A DNA stretch of 64,000 nt from Haloferax sulfurifontis ATCC BAA-897 (GCF_000337835.1 NZ_AOLM01000016.1:24776-88775); one strand, 5' to 3'. Positions 51,167-60,392 are shown, counted from the stretch's first letter. Notes: generated by a model from the letters alone, not told the origin. Made by a program: numbers and translations.

Positions 51167-52375
51167 ATGCACGTCCTCATCGTCGGCGGCGGGGTCGTCG
51201 GACTCGCCTGCGCCCACGCGCTGGCCGGCCGCGGGGCCGAGGTCACCGTCTGCGAGGCGGGGACGCTCGGCGGCGGCAGTACGGGTCGCGCGGCGGGCGG
51301 CATCCGAACGCAGTTCTCGACGCGCGTGAACGTCGAACTCTCGCTCGCCAGCGTCCCCGTCTGGGAGTCGTTCGCGGACGACTTCGGCGTCGATATCGAC
51401 TACCGGCGCTCCGGCTACCTCTTTCTCGCCCGGACCGAGGAGACCGCCGCGGCGTTCCGGGAGAACGTCGCCATGCAGACCGAGGCCGGTGCGCCGAGTC
51501 GCGTCCTCTCGCCCGCGGAGGCCGCCGAGTACCTGCCGGAACTCCGAACCGAGTCGTTCGTCGCGGCGACCTTCTCGGCCGCGGACGGCGTCGCCGACCC
51601 GCATTCCGCGGTACAAGGCTACGCGGACGCGGCCCGCGCCGCCGGCGTCGATATCCGGACGAAGACGCCGGTGACCGACCTCGCTCGCGTCGGCGACGGC
51701 GGCTCCGACGGCGGTTTCGACGACGGTTCGGCCGATGCGGTGGCCGCTCGCGACGCCAGCGGCTGGCGCGCCGAGACGCCGGACGGCTCCATCGACGCCG
51801 ACGCCGTGGTCGTCGCGGCGGGCGCGTGGTCCGGCCGGGTCGCTTCGCTCGCCGGCGTCGACCTCCCGCTTGCGCCGCGCCGCCGGCAGATAGCCGTCGT
51901 GGAACCCGAGGGGGAACTCCCCGCGGACGCCCCGCTCACCATCGACCTCGACACGGGGGCGTACTTCCGCCCGGAGCGGGAGGGGACCGCCGTTGTCGGC
52001 GGGCACTTCTCGGAATCGGACCCCGACGTGGACCCCGACCGGTTCGACGAGTCGATGGACGTCGAGTGGGCGGTCGAGGCGACCGAGCGGGCCGACGACG
52101 CCGCGGCCTACTTCGGGCCGGAGACGCGGATTCGAAGCGGCTGGGCCGGGCTGTACGCCGTGACGCCCGACCACCACGCGATTCTGGACGCGGTCGAACC
52201 GGGTCTCGTCGTCGCCGCGGGCTTTTCGGGCCACGGCTTCCAGCACGCGCCCGCGACCGGCGAGGCCGTCGCCGACCTGTGTCTCGGCGAGGACGCCTGC
52301 GAGGTGGACGTGTCGGCGCTGTCGCTCGACCGGTTCGAATCGGGCGAGACGCTCCGCGAGCGGAACGTGGCCTGA
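51167..52375 (+). CDS. FAD-dependent DAO-family oxidoreductase
   Basis: A 402-residue flavoprotein of the D-amino-acid oxidase/sarcosine oxidase/glycine oxidase group. FAD loop IVGGGVVGLACAHALAGRG at 5-23, STGRAAGGIRTQF near 45, AGAWSG near 225, and the C-terminal FAD contact SGHGFQHAPATGEAVADL. It oxidises a secondary amine or amino acid; the true electron acceptor (oxygen or a carrier) is unknown. It is divergent from the ornithine cyclodeaminase-family gene with a 91-bp shared promoter region. Confidence 0.87.
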   Translation: MHVLIVGGGVVGLACAHALAGRGAEVTVCEAGTLGGGSTGRAAGGIRTQFSTRVNVELSLASVPVWESFADDFGVDIDYRRSGYLFLARTEETAAAFRENVAMQTEAGAPSRVLSPAEAAEYLPELRTESFVAATFSAADGVADPHSAVQGYADAARAAGVDIRTKTPVTDLARVGDGGSDGGFDDGSADAVAARDASGWRAETPDGSIDADAVVVAAGAWSGRVASLAGVDLPLAPRRRQIAVVEPEGELPADAPLTIDLDTGAYFRPEREGTAVVGGHFSESDPDVDPDRFDESMDVEWAVEATERADDAAAYFGPETRIRSGWAGLYAVTPDHHAILDAVEPGLVVAAGFSGHGFQHAPATGEAVADLCLGEDACEVDVSALSLDRFESGETLRERNVA

Positions 52376-52402
52376 GAGGGACCGAGAGAAGCCGACGCCG
52401 CG

Positions 52403-52693
52403 TTACGCGCTCATATCGACCACGGCGCGGAGTTCGCCGAGTTCGCGGACGGGGTCGGCGACGTCGCGCGACGCGAGGACGCGAAAGCCGGTGTCGCCCG
52501 CACGCTCGCCCTCGCCTCTGTCTTCGACGACGCGGTAGGTCAGTTCGCCGTCGTCGAACTCGTAGGGCGGCGCGGCCCGGACGAGGACGGCCTCGACGTC
52601 GTCTCTGTCGTCCGGGCGGTGCGGGGGTTTGACGATGAGCGACGCCTCGTGGCCGAGGCGAATCGCCGAGAGAGTCGCGTCTAGGTCTCGCAT
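52403..52693 (-). CDS. Conserved small haloarchaeal protein, unknown function
   Basis: A 96-residue protein from the ATG at 52693: MRDLDATLSAIRLGHEASLI then an alpha/beta body with DDVEAVLVRAAPPYEFDDGELTYRVVED. The longer frame to 52807 is arginine-rich and includes the pheST promoter region in reverse, so it is rejected. Function unknown. It is divergent from the pheST leader. Confidence 0.65.
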   Translation of the reverse strand: MRDLDATLSAIRLGHEASLIVKPPHRPDDRDDVEAVLVRAAPPYEFDDGELTYRVVEDRGEGERAGDTGFRVLASRDVADPVRELGELRAVVDMSA

Positions 52694-52770
52694 TCGTCTT
52701 CGCCGTCTCTCGGTCGGCCGGTACCAAGAACGTATCTGCGCTCGGAGTGACTCGGCGTGGACGCGCAACG

Positions 52771-52780
52771 CTTTTACTCG
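52771..52780 (+). promoter_or_regulatory. pheS: TATA box of the pheST leader transcript
   Basis: CTTTTACTCG. Its centre is about 25 bases before the ATG at 52801, so the transcript should start at or next to that ATG, the leaderless arrangement usual in haloarchaea. Confidence 0.6.
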
Positions 52781-52800
52781 GCACTCACAATCGGTCGCAT

Positions 52801-52881
52801 ATGGCATCCGAACCCGAACGCGGGGCGCGAGCGAGCGAACCGACCACCGACGGGTTCGGATTTTTCTTTCTGACCGCCTGA
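52801..52881 (+). CDS. Phe-rich 26-residue leader peptide of pheST (putative attenuator)
   Basis: Read by hand from ATG 52801 to TGA 52881. The peptide starts MASEPERGARASEP and ends GFGFFFLTA. Four of its last eight residues are Phe, with three in a row coded TTT TTC TTT. TTT is a rare Phe codon in this GC-rich genome. The ATG sits at the predicted transcription start, so no ribosome-binding site is needed. Known parallel: the E. coli pheM leader peptide controls pheST by attenuation. I know of no described archaeal case. Biological role here is an inference. Confidence 0.6.
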   Translation: MASEPERGARASEPTTDGFGFFFLTA

Positions 52882-52920
52882 GGTCGGCGGACTCCGGCCG
52901 GGCGTCACCGCGCCCGCCGG
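52874..52920 (+). promoter_or_regulatory. Alternative hairpins after the Phe leader
   Basis: Hairpin A: CCGCC (52874-52878) with GGCGG (52886-52890), spanning the leader stop. Hairpin B: CCGGCCGGGCG (52894-52904) with CGCCCGCCGG (52911-52920), ten pairs and one bulged C. CGGCGG (52885-52890) can instead pair with CCGCCG (52914-52919), which would break both A and B. No T-run follows B; the only U-tract is inside the leader ORF at 52861-52870. Confidence 0.45.
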
Positions 52921-53012
52921 ACGAAACCGACCCCGCCGGTCAGCCCCGCCAGCGCGGCGAGGCTTCGAAACTGCTAACCGACCACCAGACGGCTAACGCC
53001 ACAACGAACCAG

Positions 53013-54512
53013 ATGCGACTTCCGGAATCACAGGTCGCGGTGTTGAACGCCGCGAGCGCCACGGACGAACGAACGATTGCACAGCTCGCGGAGGCGACGG
53101 ACCAGAAGCCCGAGACGGTCACGGGCGCGGTCTTCGACCTCCGCGACGAGGGACTCGTCTCGGTCGCCGAGACCACCGAGGAGTCCGTCGAACTGACAGA
53201 CGAGGGCGTCGAGTACGCCGACGAGGGCCTCCCCGAGGTCCGTCTCTACCGCGCCGCGCTCGACGCGGGCGACGGCGACGCGGTCCCGATGGGACAGGTC
53301 ATCGGCGCGTCCTCCCTCGGCGGCCCACAGGTCGATATCGCGCTGTCGAACTTCGCGCGCAAGGGCTACGGACACATCGACTCGGGCGAACTCGCCCCCG
53401 ACGCGGACGCCGACCCCGACGCCGACGAGGAGGCCGCCGCGCTCGCGGCCCTCGACGCGGGCGAGTCCGTCGACGGCGACGTGCTCGACCAGCTCGAATC
53501 GCGGAACCTCGTGGTCCGCCACGAGCGCACCATCCGCGCGGTCACCCTCACCGACGAGGGCGTCACGGCGCTGATGGAGGGCGTCGAGGCGGCCGAGACG
53601 GTCGACCGCCTCACCCCCGAGATGCTCACCTCCGGCGAGTGGGAGGACGTGGAGTTCACCGAGTACAACGTCGAGGCCGACGCGCCCGAGGCCCGCGGCG
53701 GCAAGAAGCACATCCTCCGGCAGACCGCCGACCGCGTGAAGGACGTGCTCACCGGCATGGGCTTCGCCGAGATGGAAGGCCCGCACGCCGACGCGGACTT
53801 CTGGATTAACGACTGTCTGTTCATGCCGCAGGACCACCCGGCGCGCACCCACTGGGACCGCTTCGCCCTCGACGTGCCGCCGATGGAGGACATCCCCGAG
53901 GACCTCATCGACAACGTCCGCGACGCCCACCTCAACGGCGTCGGCGAGGACGGCGACGGCTACCACTCGCCGTGGTCCGAGGACTTCGCGCGGGCCATCG
54001 CGCTCCGGGGCCACACCACGTCGCTGTCGATGCGCTATCTCTCCGGTCACGAGGTCGGCGAGTTAGAGCCGCCGCAACGGTACTTCTCGGTCGAAAAGGT
54101 GTACCGCAACGACACGCTCGACCCGACGCATCTCTTGGAGTTCTACCAGATCGAGGGCTGGGTGATGGCCGAGGACCTCTCGGTGCGCGACCTGATGGGC
54201 ACCTTCGAGGAGTTCTACTCTCACTTCGGCATCACGGACATCCAGTTCAAGCCGCACTACAACCCCTACACTGAGCCGTCGTTCGAGCTGTTCGGCCGAC
54301 ACCCCGAGACGGGCGAACTCATCGAGATAGGGAATTCGGGGATGTTCCGCGAGGAGGTGCTCCGCCCCCTCGGCGTCGAGTGCGACGTGATGGCGTGGGG
54401 CCTCGCCTTAGAGCGCCTGCTGATGCTCATGTACGGCTTCGACGACATCCGCGACGTGCACGGAACGCTGTGTGACCTCGACCTGCTCCGCGAGACGGAG
54501 GTGCTCAAGTAA
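53013..54512 (+). CDS. pheS: Phenylalanyl-tRNA synthetase alpha subunit
   Basis: A 499-residue catalytic subunit of the archaeal type, with N-terminal winged-helix repeats (residues 1-190, LNAASATDERTIAQLAEATD) and the class II core from about 220. Motif 2 is SVEKVYRNDTLDPTHLLEFY, then PYTEPSFELFGRH (phenylalanine site) and motif 3 MAWGLALERLLML. An upstream in-frame extension is arginine-rich and is rejected; the ATG is at 53013. Stop and pheT start overlap by one base (TAATG). A Phe-rich leader lies 131 bases upstream. Confidence 0.96.
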   Translation: MRLPESQVAVLNAASATDERTIAQLAEATDQKPETVTGAVFDLRDEGLVSVAETTEESVELTDEGVEYADEGLPEVRLYRAALDAGDGDAVPMGQVIGASSLGGPQVDIALSNFARKGYGHIDSGELAPDADADPDADEEAAALAALDAGESVDGDVLDQLESRNLVVRHERTIRAVTLTDEGVTALMEGVEAAETVDRLTPEMLTSGEWEDVEFTEYNVEADAPEARGGKKHILRQTADRVKDVLTGMGFAEMEGPHADADFWINDCLFMPQDHPARTHWDRFALDVPPMEDIPEDLIDNVRDAHLNGVGEDGDGYHSPWSEDFARAIALRGHTTSLSMRYLSGHEVGELEPPQRYFSVEKVYRNDTLDPTHLLEFYQIEGWVMAEDLSVRDLMGTFEEFYSHFGITDIQFKPHYNPYTEPSFELFGRHPETGELIEIGNSGMFREEVLRPLGVECDVMAWGLALERLLMLMYGFDDIRDVHGTLCDLDLLRETEVLK

Positions 54513-56224
54513 TGCCCGTAGTCGACGTTCAACCCGACGAACTGCGCCGCCTGACCGGCCACGAAGACAAGTCCGACGAGGAGTTCAAAGACGACCTGTT
54601 CGCGCTCGGACTGGAGTTCGAGGGCGTCACCGACGACGGGGCGTTCCAACTCGAATTCGGCCCCGACCGCCTCGACCGCCTGTCGGTCGAGGGCGTCGCC
54701 CGCTCGCTTCGCTACCAGTACGGCGACGCCCGCGGCGTCGCTGTGCCGAACACGAACGACCCCGACTGGACCTTCGTCGTCGACGACGACGTGCCAGACG
54801 AGCGCCCCTACGTCACGGGTGCGGTCGTCCGCGGGGTCGACTTGGACGACGCCGCGCTCGACTCGCTCATCCAGTTGCAGGAGAAGCTCCACGCGACGAT
54901 GGGCCGAAAGCGCGCCAAGGGGGCCATCGGTATCCACGACCTGACGATGCTGAAAGGCGACGTGCTCTCGGAGAACGCCTCCGGCAACTCCATCACGTAC
55001 ACGGGTATCGAGCCCGACGGCGACACCTTCGTCGCGCTCGACTCCAACGACGAACTCACGCCCGCCGAGGTGCTCGAACAGCACGCGACGGGCCGGAAGT
55101 ACGCCGACCTCGTGAGCGAGTACGACCGCTACCCGGCCATCTACGACGAAATCGGCCTGTTCTCGTTCCCGCCGGTCATCAACGGCCGCCGGACCGAGGT
55201 CTCGACGGACTCCCGCGACCTGCTCGTCGAACTCACCGGCACCGACCAGTGGACCATCGACCGGATGTGCAACATCATCTGCTACGCGCTGGCCGCCCGC
55301 GGGGCGACCATCGAGGAGGTCGAGGTCCAGTACGAGACGGGCACCGTCACGAAGCCCGACTTCGAAGTCGAGACGAAACACGTCTCTCACGACCGCATCG
55401 AGACGGTCCTCGGCGTCGAGTTGGAGCTGGACGAGGTCATCGACCTGTTCGAGCGCTCCGGCCTCGACGCGAACGCCGAACTCGGCGAGGAGACCGTCTA
55501 CGAGGTCTCGATTCCGCCGTACCGCGTGGACGTGCTCCACCCGCTCGACCTCGTCGACGACGTGGGCCGCGCCTACGGCTTCAACGAACTCGAACCGCGG
55601 TACCCCGACGTGGGGACGGTCGGCCAGCGCCACGAGCGCTCCCGACTCGAAGACGCCGTCCGCACCTCGCTGGTCGGCCTCGGCTTCGAGGACCTGCTTA
55701 ACTTCCACATGATTTCGGAGGGGGAGAACTACGAGCGCATGGGTGTCGAGGTCGGCTCCGGGTATCTCGGCGGCGGCGAACCCGCCTCCATCACCGAACC
55801 GTACAGCGAGGACTACACCATGCTCCGGACGTGGGTGCTTCCCTCGCTGACGATGGTGCTGGAGAACAACACCCACCGGGCGTACCCGCAGGACCTCGCG
55901 GAAATCGGCCACGTGGCCCACCGCGACGACGACGAGAACACCCGCGTCGCCGAGGCCCGCCACGTCGCGGCCGTCCTCGCGCGCCACGACGCGACCTACG
56001 AGGACGCGAAGGCCCGACTCGCGGCGCTCTGCCGCGACTTCGACGCGGAACTGGAGACGCCCGCGACCGACCACCCGTCGTTCATCGACGGCCGCACCGC
56101 CGCGGTCGTCATCGACGGCGAGGAAGTCGGCGTCGTCGGCGAACTCCACCCGAAGGTCATCGTCGACCACGACCTCGAACTGCCGGTCGCGGCGTTCGAG
56201 TTCGACCTGTCGGCGCTGGCGTAG
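54512..56224 (+). CDS. pheT: Phenylalanyl-tRNA synthetase beta subunit
   Basis: A 570-residue beta subunit of the archaeal/eukaryotic type, which lacks the bacterial EMAP and anticodon-like extensions. B3/B4 editing domain around 110-250 (FSFPPVINGRRTEVSTDSRD), B5 domain at 270-350 with DVLHPLDLVDDVGRAYGF, and the class II-like catalytic-fold module with MISEGENYERMGVEVG. It forms a tetramer with PheS and proofreads Tyr-tRNA(Phe). Confidence 0.96.
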   Translation: MPVVDVQPDELRRLTGHEDKSDEEFKDDLFALGLEFEGVTDDGAFQLEFGPDRLDRLSVEGVARSLRYQYGDARGVAVPNTNDPDWTFVVDDDVPDERPYVTGAVVRGVDLDDAALDSLIQLQEKLHATMGRKRAKGAIGIHDLTMLKGDVLSENASGNSITYTGIEPDGDTFVALDSNDELTPAEVLEQHATGRKYADLVSEYDRYPAIYDEIGLFSFPPVINGRRTEVSTDSRDLLVELTGTDQWTIDRMCNIICYALAARGATIEEVEVQYETGTVTKPDFEVETKHVSHDRIETVLGVELELDEVIDLFERSGLDANAELGEETVYEVSIPPYRVDVLHPLDLVDDVGRAYGFNELEPRYPDVGTVGQRHERSRLEDAVRTSLVGLGFEDLLNFHMISEGENYERMGVEVGSGYLGGGEPASITEPYSEDYTMLRTWVLPSLTMVLENNTHRAYPQDLAEIGHVAHRDDDENTRVAEARHVAAVLARHDATYEDAKARLAALCRDFDAELETPATDHPSFIDGRTAAVVIDGEEVGVVGELHPKVIVDHDLELPVAAFEFDLSALA

Positions 56225-56239
56225 GAGTTTCGGCGGTCG

Positions 56240-56257
56240 TTTTTGGTCCAGATTTTT
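56240..56257 (+). terminator. U-tracts after pheT
   Basis: Two T5 runs at 56240-56244 and 56253-56257, 16-33 bases after the pheT stop, fit archaeal oligo(U) termination. Confidence 0.5.
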
Positions 56258-56458
56258 GCGTGACGAGCGGAGCGAGTCGCGGAAAACGGTGGGGCCCCAG
56301 ACCTGTCGGCTTTGGTACAGGTGCTCGGGGATATTTCTGATGGTCTACGAACCGAAATCGGATAACTTGAGGTAATTTAACGACGCAAGTAATTCTTTTC
56401 GTGCATTTGGTCAGAACGCGATAGAAACCTTTAGGACGCGAGTCGCCGGATTTATCGT

Positions 56459-57664
56459 ATGAATGATTATGATGTACGCCGCGAGACGCTGGCGGTGACC
56501 CACGGCGAGCGCGGGCAGGCCCCGGCTCCGGGCGTCGAGGACGTCGTCGTTCCGGTCCATCTCTCGTCGACCTACGCGGTGCCGAGCATCGACCCCGACG
56601 CGGACTTGGAGACGCTCGACCCCGACGCGGGCGAGTACCTCTACTCGCGGCTGTCGAACCCGACGCGGAACGCGCTGGAACACCGGCTCGCGGCGCTCGA
56701 AGGCGCTGAGCACGCGCTGGCGTTCGTCTCCGGCACGGCGGCCATCGCCGCGACGATGACCGCGGTGGTCCGGCCGGGCGACCACATCGTCGCGTTCGAG
56801 GACCTCTACGGCGGGACGAAGACGATGCTCAACCGGCTGTTCGCCGACCGGCTGAACGTGGACGTGTCGTTCGTGGACGCCACCGACCCCGAAAACGTCG
56901 CGGCCGCGATGCGCGAGGAGACCGCGCTCGTCTGGATGGAGACGCCGACGAACCCGCTCATGCACCTCTGCGACATCGAGGCCATCGCGGCCATCGCCGA
57001 CGAGGGCGACGCGGTCTTCGGCGTGGACAACACCTTCCTCAGCCCGCAGTTCCAGAACCCGCTTTCGCTCGGGGCCGACGTGGTCGTCCACAGCACCACG
57101 AAGTATCTCAACGGCCACTCCGACTCCATCGGCGGCGCGGTCGTCACCGACCGCGAGGACGTACTGGAGGAGATTACCTTCCTCCAGCGCGTCGGGATGG
57201 GGTCGATGCTCTCGCCGTTCGACTCCTATCTGACGCTTCGGGGCATCAAGACGCTCCCGCTACGGATGCGCCAGCACGAGGCCAACGCGATGGAAATCGC
57301 CGAGTTCCTCGACTCCCACGAGGCCGTGACGCGGGTGCTGTATCCGGGGTTGGAGTCCCATCCGCAACACGACCTCGCGGCCCGTCAGCAGTCGGGTTTC
57401 GGCGGCGTGCTGTCGTTCGAACTCGACACCGACCTCGACGGAACCGCCGAGTTCCTCGGCGAACTCCGGGAGTTCCCGCTGGCGGTCAGCCTCGGCGGCG
57501 TCGAGAGCCTCATCGAGCACCCGGCGACGATGACCCACTCGCCGCTCTCGCAGACCGAACGCGACGCGCTCGGCATCTCGGACTCGCTGTTGCGGCTGTC
57601 GGTGGGCGTCGAGCACGTCGACGACCTGCGCTCTGACCTCGCGTCGGCGCTTTCTGTGCTGTAG
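56459..57664 (+). CDS. metB: Cystathionine gamma-synthase/gamma-lyase-type PLP enzyme
   Basis: A 401-residue Cys/Met-metabolism PLP enzyme. YSRLSNPTRNALEHRLAALEG, the Asp in GVDNTFLSPQ, and the PLP lysine in HSTTKYLNGHSDSIGGAVV. The SxTTKYxxGHSD pattern and 400-residue length fit trans-sulfuration enzymes (MetB or cystathionine lyases) more than the longer MetY. Which direction it runs cannot be decided by eye. The upstream region 56258-56458 is AT-rich and holds TATA-like AATTTAAC and CTTTAGG elements. Confidence 0.86.
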   Translation: MNDYDVRRETLAVTHGERGQAPAPGVEDVVVPVHLSSTYAVPSIDPDADLETLDPDAGEYLYSRLSNPTRNALEHRLAALEGAEHALAFVSGTAAIAATMTAVVRPGDHIVAFEDLYGGTKTMLNRLFADRLNVDVSFVDATDPENVAAAMREETALVWMETPTNPLMHLCDIEAIAAIADEGDAVFGVDNTFLSPQFQNPLSLGADVVVHSTTKYLNGHSDSIGGAVVTDREDVLEEITFLQRVGMGSMLSPFDSYLTLRGIKTLPLRMRQHEANAMEIAEFLDSHEAVTRVLYPGLESHPQHDLAARQQSGFGGVLSFELDTDLDGTAEFLGELREFPLAVSLGGVESLIEHPATMTHSPLSQTERDALGISDSLLRLSVGVEHVDDLRSDLASALSVL

Positions 57665-57754
57665 GTAGTCACGGCTCGCGCGGCCGAATTCCGTCCCCTC
57701 GGGCACTTAACCGAGGCGTTTAACAGTCCGCCCGGCTGTAGGTACGCCAACGCA

Positions 57755-60367
57755 ATGCCGAGCGGAGAATACGATCCGGAAACCGTCGAGGCGAAGTGGC
57801 AAGAGAGGTGGGTCGACGAAGACCTGTACGCGTACCCGGAGCGTGCGGTAGACCCCGACACCGTCTTCTCTATCGACTCACCGCCGCCGACGGTGTCCGG
57901 GAGCCTCCACTGGGGCCACGTCTACGGCTTCACCCTCCAGGACTTCGTCGCTCGGTTCAACCGGATGCGCGGCGACGAGGTGTACTTCCCGTTCGGCTAC
58001 GACGACAACGGCATCGCGTCGGAGCTCCTGACCGAGGACGAACTCGGAATCAAACACCAGGACTACGAGCGACGCGAGTTCCAGAAGCTCTGCCGCGAGG
58101 TCACCGCGGAGTACGAAGGGGAGTTCACGGAGAAGATGCAGAACCTCGGCATCTCCATCGACTGGGACCAGACGTACCAGACGATTTCGCCCGAGGTCCA
58201 GCGCGTCTCCCAGCTCTCTTTCGTCGACCTCTACGACAAGGGTCGGCAGTACCGCCAGCGCGCCCCCGCCATCTGGTGTCCCGAGTGCGAGACCGCAATC
58301 TCGCAGGTCGAGACCGAAGACGACGAGCAGGGCTCGCACTTCCACGACATCGAGTTCGGCGTGGCCGAGTCCGAGGAGTCGTTCGTCATCTCCACGACGC
58401 GACCCGAACTGCTCCCCGCCTGCGTCGCCGTCTTCGTCCACCCGGACGACGACGACAACGAGCACCTCGTCGGGCAGGAAGCGGAGGTTCCGCTGTTCGG
58501 ACAGCGGGTTCCCATCCTCGAAGACGAGCGCGTCGACCTGGAGACCGGCACGGGTCTCGTCATGTGCTGTACCTTCGGCGACCAGACCGACATCGAGTGG
58601 TATCAGGCCCACGACCTGCCGCTCCGCGTCGCCATCGACGAGTCCGGCACGATGACCGAGGAGGCAGACGAGTACGCCGGTCTCTCCGCCGACGAGGCGC
58701 GGGAGGCCATCGTCTCCGACCTCGACGACGCCGGGGCGCTCCTCGACAAACGCGCCATCACGCACACGGTCAACGTCCACGAGCGGTGCGGCACGAGCGT
58801 CGAGTTCCTCGTCAAAGACCAGTGGTACATCAAACTGCTCGACAAGCGCGAGGAGTACCTCGAAGCCGGCGAGCAGATGGACTGGTACCCCGAGAAGATG
58901 TTCACGCGGTACAAAAACTGGATAGAAGGCCTCCAGTGGGACTGGGCCATCTCCCGACAGCGCTCGTCGGGGATTCCGTTCCCCGTCTGGTACTGCGAGG
59001 ACTGCGAGCACGTCGTCGTCGCCGACCGCGAGGACCTGCCGGTCGACCCGCTCTCTGACGACCCGCCGGTCGAGTCCTGTCCCGAGTGCGGCCACGACGA
59101 GTTCGCCGCCGAGGACGACGTGTTCGACACGTGGGCGACCTCGTCGCTCACGCCCCTCATCAACGGCGGCTGGGACTGGAACCCCGAGACGGAGGCGATG
59201 GAACTCGAACGGCCCGAACTCTACCCGTTCGACATGCGCCCGCAGGGCCACGACATCATCTCCTTTTGGCTGTTCCACACGGTCGTCAAGTGCTACGAGC
59301 ACACCGGCGAGGTCCCGTTCGACAGCGTCATGATAAACGGGATGGTCCTCGACGAGAACCGCGAGAAGATGTCGAAGTCCGTCGGCAACGTCGTCTCCCC
59401 CGACGAGGTCTTAGAGAAGTTCCCGGTCGACGCCGCCCGCTACTGGGCCGCCGGGAGCGCCGTCGGCGACGACCTGCCGTATCAGGAAAAGGGCCTCGTC
59501 GCGGGCGAAAAGCTCATGCGGAAGCTCTGGAACGCCTCGAAGCTCGTCGAGAGCCTCACCGAGGACGCGCCCGCCGAGTTCGACCACGACGACCTGAAGG
59601 CCATCGACCGCTGGCTTCTGGCGTCGCTCGACCGCGAACTCGGGTTCGTCACGGAGAAACTGGAGAACCGCGAGTTCTCGAAGGCGCGCGACCGCCTGCG
59701 GAGTTTCTTCTGGCACACGTTCTGCGACGACTACCTCGAAATCGCCAAACAGCGCGTCCGCGAGGGCGACGACCCCTCGGCGGCCTACACGCTCCAGACC
59801 GCCCACAAGCGGTTCCTGACCTGCTTCGCGCCCATCCTCGCGCACGTCACGGAGGAGCTGTGGCGCGACATGTACGACGAGGCGAGCGTCCACGACCAGC
59901 CGTGGCCCGAACCGCTCGGCCTCGACGCCGACGTCGCGGCCGGCGAGACGGCGATGGCCGTCGTCGGCGCGCTCCGCAAGTACAAAAGCGACAACCAGCT
60001 CTCGATGAACGCCTCCGTCGACCTCGTCGAAGTGTACGGCGACATCCACGGCTTCGAAGAAGACGTGAGCGGCGTCATGCACATCGAGGAGCTCGAACTG
60101 CTCGACGAGGAGCCCGAAATCGAGTCGGTCGTCACCGGCGTCGACCTCGAGTACTCGCTCGTCGGCCCCGAGTACGGCGCGCAGGTCCCGGACATCGAGG
60201 CCGCCCTCGAAGACGACGACTACGAGGTCGAAGACGGCGTGATGCACGTCGCGGGCGTCGAACTCGCCCCCGAGATGTTCACCATCGAGGAGTCCCGCGA
60301 GTACGTCGGCGACGGCGACATGCTCGAAGCCGGCGACGCTATCGTCATCGTCCAGCACGCCGACTGA
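57755..60367 (+). CDS. valS: Valyl-tRNA synthetase
   Basis: An 870-residue class I synthetase. HIGH motif as HWGH at 52-55 (PTVSGSLHWGHVYG), the CP1 editing domain (about 180-330, STTRPELLPACVAVFVHP), zinc knuckles WCPECETAIS and CEDCEHVVVADRE/CPECGHDEF, and KMSKS at 538-542. The anticodon-binding helical region and a short C-terminal beta tail close the protein. It is monocistronic; a U-tract follows the stop. Confidence 0.96.
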   Translation: MPSGEYDPETVEAKWQERWVDEDLYAYPERAVDPDTVFSIDSPPPTVSGSLHWGHVYGFTLQDFVARFNRMRGDEVYFPFGYDDNGIASELLTEDELGIKHQDYERREFQKLCREVTAEYEGEFTEKMQNLGISIDWDQTYQTISPEVQRVSQLSFVDLYDKGRQYRQRAPAIWCPECETAISQVETEDDEQGSHFHDIEFGVAESEESFVISTTRPELLPACVAVFVHPDDDDNEHLVGQEAEVPLFGQRVPILEDERVDLETGTGLVMCCTFGDQTDIEWYQAHDLPLRVAIDESGTMTEEADEYAGLSADEAREAIVSDLDDAGALLDKRAITHTVNVHERCGTSVEFLVKDQWYIKLLDKREEYLEAGEQMDWYPEKMFTRYKNWIEGLQWDWAISRQRSSGIPFPVWYCEDCEHVVVADREDLPVDPLSDDPPVESCPECGHDEFAAEDDVFDTWATSSLTPLINGGWDWNPETEAMELERPELYPFDMRPQGHDIISFWLFHTVVKCYEHTGEVPFDSVMINGMVLDENREKMSKSVGNVVSPDEVLEKFPVDAARYWAAGSAVGDDLPYQEKGLVAGEKLMRKLWNASKLVESLTEDAPAEFDHDDLKAIDRWLLASLDRELGFVTEKLENREFSKARDRLRSFFWHTFCDDYLEIAKQRVREGDDPSAAYTLQTAHKRFLTCFAPILAHVTEELWRDMYDEASVHDQPWPEPLGLDADVAAGETAMAVVGALRKYKSDNQLSMNASVDLVEVYGDIHGFEEDVSGVMHIEELELLDEEPEIESVVTGVDLEYSLVGPEYGAQVPDIEAALEDDDYEVEDGVMHVAGVELAPEMFTIEESREYVGDGDMLEAGDAIVIVQHAD

Positions 60368-60392
60368 GGCGGTTCGGTCGGTTTCGGTTTCG

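Noticed and set aside
52629..53012. N-terminal extension of pheS by 128 codons
   Set aside because: Arg/Ser-rich, in a different frame from the Phe leader, and crosses the promoter; pheS homologues begin at the ATG at 53013.
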